Part shown: piece by piece, positions 18,301 to 21,126 of the stretch
Position numbering within the stretch: the first letter of the stretch is position 1
How the letters are laid out: each line of letters starts with the position of its first letter
Assembly (NCBI RefSeq): GCF_008831285.2
Contig: NW_022204673.1
Coordinates: forward strand, 1 to 21,126
Reading direction: 5' to 3'
Source of the DNA: Nymphaea colorata
Taxonomy: Eukaryota; Streptophyta; Magnoliopsida; Nymphaeales; Nymphaeaceae
DNA: 21,126 bases
Made by a program: the position numbers and the translations under genes
Notes under the pieces: model-generated
Told to the model about the DNA's origin: nothing
Databases searched by the model: none
Seen by the model: only the letters and a program-made list of their open reading frames with translations

Positions 18301-20570
18301 CGACACCGTTACCAGTATAGGTCCTCCAAGAGGTTAAAGTGCGATCTGCCCACTGCACGTCTGTCTGTCCGTTGGTATTGGTCCAGTCCATGAAGCGGAG
18401 GGTTCCGAAAGGCTGCAGTTTCTCCAGCATTAAGGGACTGAAGTTGACTGCTTGCCAATCCCCTCGAATCCTGGCCTGATGACACGGATATTCCTGATGT
18501 AGTTGCTTGGATTGGTCCTAGCGATGGTGACCAGGATACCATTGTTCATGTTGGTGGAGGGAGAAACGTCGATTCTATCCTTCCAATCCGTATCTGACAG
18601 CAAGCACGTCGTACATGCCGAACTGGAGGACGCCGTCTCCTTCGTAGAGCACCACATAGGTACCGTTATCGTAGTGCGTGAAGACGTCTCTAGCCATCAG
18701 AGTACCGACTTGGATGCCAGGAGGCAGGTAGGTTGGGTAGCCGTTGGCATCGAGAGGGACTTGGCTCTGGTAGCTGCTCCTGAGCTCCAGCCGCCGTTAG
18801 CGATGAAGTAGACCCAAGCGCTGCCCTCTCTGTGCAAGTCGATGAAGGGATGTTGCGTGGTCCAGTAGGATACGCCCTGCAAGTTCATGCCCACTTTGTT
18901 TTGACCAGTCGGAGCAGTGTAAACCGAACAATCACTTCCAGAATATCCGACGTAGCATTGACAGGTATTGTAGACGCAGTCTCCCCAAACGCAGGATGGA
19001 TTGCAAGTGTGGGGATTGGATGGGAGGGAGCCAGAGATGGGAAGAGTGGTGGTTCTGCCATTCAGGGCATACTACCGGAGAGCATTATACGCTAGAGTGG
19101 TGGAGTTGAGGTTTTGGAGAAGAGGGACGATGTTGGAAGTATTAGTAAAGGGTCCCACCAGCTGACTGAACATTAAGGTGGTGATACCCATCGACTTGAG
19201 TCTGGCAATCCAGTGCAGGTAAAGCTCCTGCACCCACGGATCGCTGAGAGTAAAGTTTACGAGGGTGGCCTGCAGGGAGGTCTCTTGGCTGGCTAGCGTC
19301 GCCAAGGTAGCGTTGGAAGTGTTCAGAGAGTACTTGTAGTTCCAGACGTAAGCGGGTACCTTGAGGTAGGGTCCTCCTGAGAACATCACGAAATTGGTTC
19401 CATTCATTCTGGCCACTGGTAAGCCTTATTCAAAGTGGTCTCATAGTTGAGCTCCTGGTCGATGATAAGCTTCTTGAGATCGGCGTTGCTAAGCCATATC
19501 CTTTGGTGGCATCGGTAATTCCAAAGGCAGCTTCTGCTCCGATTGCGTCAATGTAAGTAAAGTTGATGGGAGGAGAGGTGCGCATGCCTACTGCGTTGAT
19601 ATAGTACTGGATGTCCTTGTAGTTGATGGTGAATAGAATTTTGGATCTGTAGGAAGTTCCATAGGCCTGCAGGAAGGTGTCAAAGGCTGGAGTGGTGACC
19701 TTATCAGGGAAATCGTTCATGATTGTGTAGACGTTTCCGAACTAAAGGTAGAGCAGGTTCGATTGGGTTCTAGTTGATGCGAACAACGTTCCCATCTGTG
19801 TGATATAGTCCGTATCGGCTGTATCAGGATGCATGGCCAAATAGTGAGTCCGAATTTCTCAAGCTATAAGATATGCTCCAGAGCCACTCCGCTTTGGGAT
19901 ATCTGGGTGGAAGAGGAGGTGACAGTTCTGTTGTTCCATATCTGCTTGGAGATGCCAGAGTTATAGACGTTTTGGCCCTGCCAGAAGCAAGTCCTGACCA
20001 GGTTGAACGGCTGCAGGTAGTTGAGGAAATTGGCAGTGAAAGTGTTATAGGTGGATCCCAGACTAGCTAGCACGATGGAGATGCTGTTGACTGGGGTGGC
20101 GGTTGTGGTCTGGTAGATGTAGACGAACAGGGACTGGTTAACGGCCTTCAAGACGAAGGATCCTCCAGTGTTGCTGCTCCAGGTGAGGTTGTATAGGCCC
20201 TTTTGGTACACTCCAACTACACCTACTCCCTTGAAATTGATGTTGAATGTCTGGTTCACTAGGGCTTGGTCTTCAGGGTAAAAGAGGATCTCAGCCACTG
20301 CGTAGACGTTCGTGGGCAGAGAGGTCGGATACTGGTGGGCGAGTCCGTTGATGAGGGCCAGGTTATATCCCCAGTATCTTCCAACTTGACCGTAGATGTA
20401 TTGGTAGGGGACAAGTGGAAGGGACTGTTCATGAGGTCGTTGAACACTCTATAGTTGAGTGAGGTGGTGAGGGTGGGCAGGGTGGTTCCCAGGGCGTTCA
20501 TCGGAGCAGTCACTCCCTGAGAAACAGCTACCAGGGCTGCCAGAAAGAGAAGGATAGTTAAGTTCTTCAT
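15348..20570 (-). CDS. Giant secreted protein: three tandem modules with EGF-like linkers, frame-broken
   Basis: About 1,740 residues starting with a clear signal peptide (MKNLTILLFLAALVAVSQG) and ending at TGA 15350-15348 with no GPI or membrane tail, so it is probably secreted or stored extracellularly. Three homologous modules of 400-500 residues (A, B, C) are separated by Cys-rich EGF-like linkers. B and C carry GDGV...G, RFMDW/RFMDLLDTNG, SDDxxxKLANF and VYVEYSNEVW, and B also RFCYLGLRTNQI and VDGVAIAPY. These recall a family of large bacterial secreted proteins, possibly carbohydrate-active, with the same YVEYSNEVWN block; I cannot name it. Many N-glycosylation sequons (NxS/T). The frame changes more than a dozen times; those examined near 19405, 19495, 19845 and 20400 are each repaired by one added base in a short run, others are less clear. 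No introns needed. Sequencing error or gene decay cannot be told apart here. Confidence 0.65.
15360..16884 (-). repeat. Module C
   Basis: Starts LGINVGGLAYWSTQHLLKDY. Contains LYDGDGVIKLGM, STIRFMDLLDTNG, NAWINVPHLASDDFVNKLANF and TIYVEYSNEVWNTAFAQGQY, then MAAYEAGTSISEY and KYGSWGLLDYLDQ before the stop. The Glu of VEYS is GAG here (16105-16107), against TAG in A and B. Confidence 0.7.
16885..17455 (-). other. Cys-rich EGF-like region between modules B and C
   Basis: Four or five EGF-like repeats in a row, with signatures such as CNNSCNGNGVCAFGSC, CTCLPGYTGAYC, CELDCGCGGHGTC, CLCDAGF and CNCWPGFTGSTC. Frame breaks interrupt it but the Cys spacing is clear in the alternating frames. Confidence 0.7.
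17470..18900 (-). repeat. Module B
   Basis: Starts VGMNLQGVSYWTTQHPFIDL and ends near YGSWGLFQYIDERPSTSLKW. It contains GDGVLQFG, NIRVIRPGFEG, TLRFMDWTNTNG, SDDYITKLANFF, VYVEYSNEVWGT, RFCYLGLRTNQISTIW and FVDGVAIAPYLS. The Glu of VEYS is TAG at 18159-18161. Confidence 0.7.
18904..19020 (-). other. Single EGF-like linker between modules A and B
   Basis: Reads CNPSCVWGDCVYNTCQCYVGYSGSDC, a six-Cys EGF/tenascin-type repeat, just before the N-terminus of module B (VGMNLQGVSYWTTQHPF). Confidence 0.75.
19050..20510 (-). repeat. Module A (divergent copy)
   Basis: First of three modules. It aligns loosely with B and C: the GVGVVGVYQKG turn stands for GDGV...G, and FLNYLQPFNLVRTCFW stands for MLEKLQPFGTLRFMDW. 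At the place of VEYSNEVW it reads LEFGNVYT (Glu from TAG at 19742-19744), so the NEVW core is lost. It also has its own C-terminal part (FVMFSGGPYLKVPAYVWNYKYSL). Confidence 0.55.
20514..20570 (-). other. Signal peptide of giant protein
   Basis: Residues 1-19: Lys-Asn start, hydrophobic core LTILLFLAALVAV, and a small-residue cleavage region SQG. Typical secretory signal. Confidence 0.85.
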
Positions 20571-21025
20571 CTTTTATTATTATAAGTTGAAAATTTCATT
20601 CCGCTTAAGCCTCTAGAAGGACACCTGTATTACTCGAAGCGATATTGATCGAGGATGCCCGTTCTGAAGCTATTCCTTACGTTTCTTTCGAATGTATTAG
20701 GAAAAAAGATGATTTATGCATCTTCATTCAAGACAATTATTTAAGTTTTTCATTTCATCCTCACTTGTGAGCAATAAAAACCAGGGATGATTAGTTTTCT
20801 CGATTCACTTGTCTAAGTTTCCCCGTTTTGGGGGAAGCGGATTATTGTTTTATTTAGAAAAGGTATATAAACCAATGGGGAATTAGATGAGGATAATCGA
20901 AAGGAAATAGATGAAATGTTGGCATGAGTGATATTTATAAGTAAATAACGGTAAATAGATGAAAAAATGTATTTGGTTTATAAGATAATCGTATCAACTA
21001 TTAAATATAAATTAACATATGTTCA
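20571..21025. other. Right subtelomeric / promoter region of giant gene
   Basis: 455 bp of AT-rich unique sequence between the start of the giant secreted-protein gene and the telomere. No ORF, RNA gene or repeat shared with the left subtelomere was seen. It should contain the promoter of that gene. Confidence 0.5.
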
Positions 21026-21126
21026 GGGGTTGGGGTTGGGGTTGGGGTTGGGGTTGGGGTTGGGGTTGGGGTTGGGGTTGGGGTTGGGGTTGGGGTTGGG
21101 GTTGGGGTTGGGGTTGGGGTTGGGGT
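21026..21126. repeat. Right telomere, (G4T2)n
   Basis: Uninterrupted GGGGTT repeats to the end of the window, in the orientation expected for a 3' chromosome end. Length (101 bp) is close to that of the left array. Confidence 0.97.

Noticed and set aside
15348-20570. Giant gene as several separate small secreted genes
   Set aside because: Only the first segment has a signal peptide, modules and EGF linkers continue in order, and several frame changes are repaired by single bases; one gene is the simpler reading.

Overview
This window is a complete small linear chromosome with a telomere at each end: about 94 bp of C4A2 on the left and 101 bp of G4T2 on the right. Ten densely packed eukaryotic genes lie between. 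The sequence points to a macronuclear chromosome of a ciliate that reads UAA and UAG as glutamate and uses only UGA as stop (the peritrich code, NCBI table 30). In-frame UAR codons fall where known families require Glu: residue 12 of an EF-hand loop, GVDEMDWDD and YGWDNE in OvoA, SKKELKI in an Arl1-like GTPase. In the large right-hand gene, one repeat module has TAG where its sister has GAG. The peritrich assignment is inferred from the code, the G4T2 repeat and compact gene structure; no rRNA is present to confirm it. Introns are tiny (mostly 19-25 nt, GT...AG), clearest in the Arl1-like gene, where removing four of 19-20 nt restores a perfect 181-residue protein.

Layout, left to right: telomere; orphan gene 417-1652 (+); orphan gene 1711-2502 (-); AT-rich 1.1-kb gap; large multi-membrane-segment protein 3613-7602 (+); coiled-coil protein with a C-terminal hydrophobic segment 7647-8384 (+); centrin-like EF-hand protein 8388-8918 (-); AT-rich gap; ovothiol synthase OvoA 9688-11759 (+); SMAP-like ArfGAP 11965-13151 (+); PB1/zinc/FW-like protein 13231-14368 (-); divergent promoter gap; Arl1-like GTPase 14693-15317 (+); giant secreted three-module protein 15348-20570 (-); subtelomere; telomere. 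Convergent neighbours are separated by only 58, 3, 79 and 30 bp, while divergent starts are separated by 0.3-1.1 kb of AT-rich DNA.

Functional themes: two genes belong to Arf-family membrane traffic (Arl1-like GTPase, ArfGAP). One makes the thiol antioxidant ovothiol. One is an EF-hand Ca2+ protein. One resembles NBR1/ILRUN-type adaptors. One is a big signal-peptide protein with EGF-like Cys-rich linkers and repeats resembling a bacterial secreted family with a YVEYSNEVWN motif. No operon logic is expected or seen.

Caution: several genes (the membrane protein, OvoA, ArfGAP, PB1/FW and the giant secreted protein) change frame at points where no intron fits. Many of these are repaired by adding one base to a short homopolymer, which looks like consensus error from noisy reads. 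Other genes (1711-2502, 7647-8384, 8388-8918, 14693-15317) are fully intact. Spans given are therefore gene spans, not clean single reading frames.
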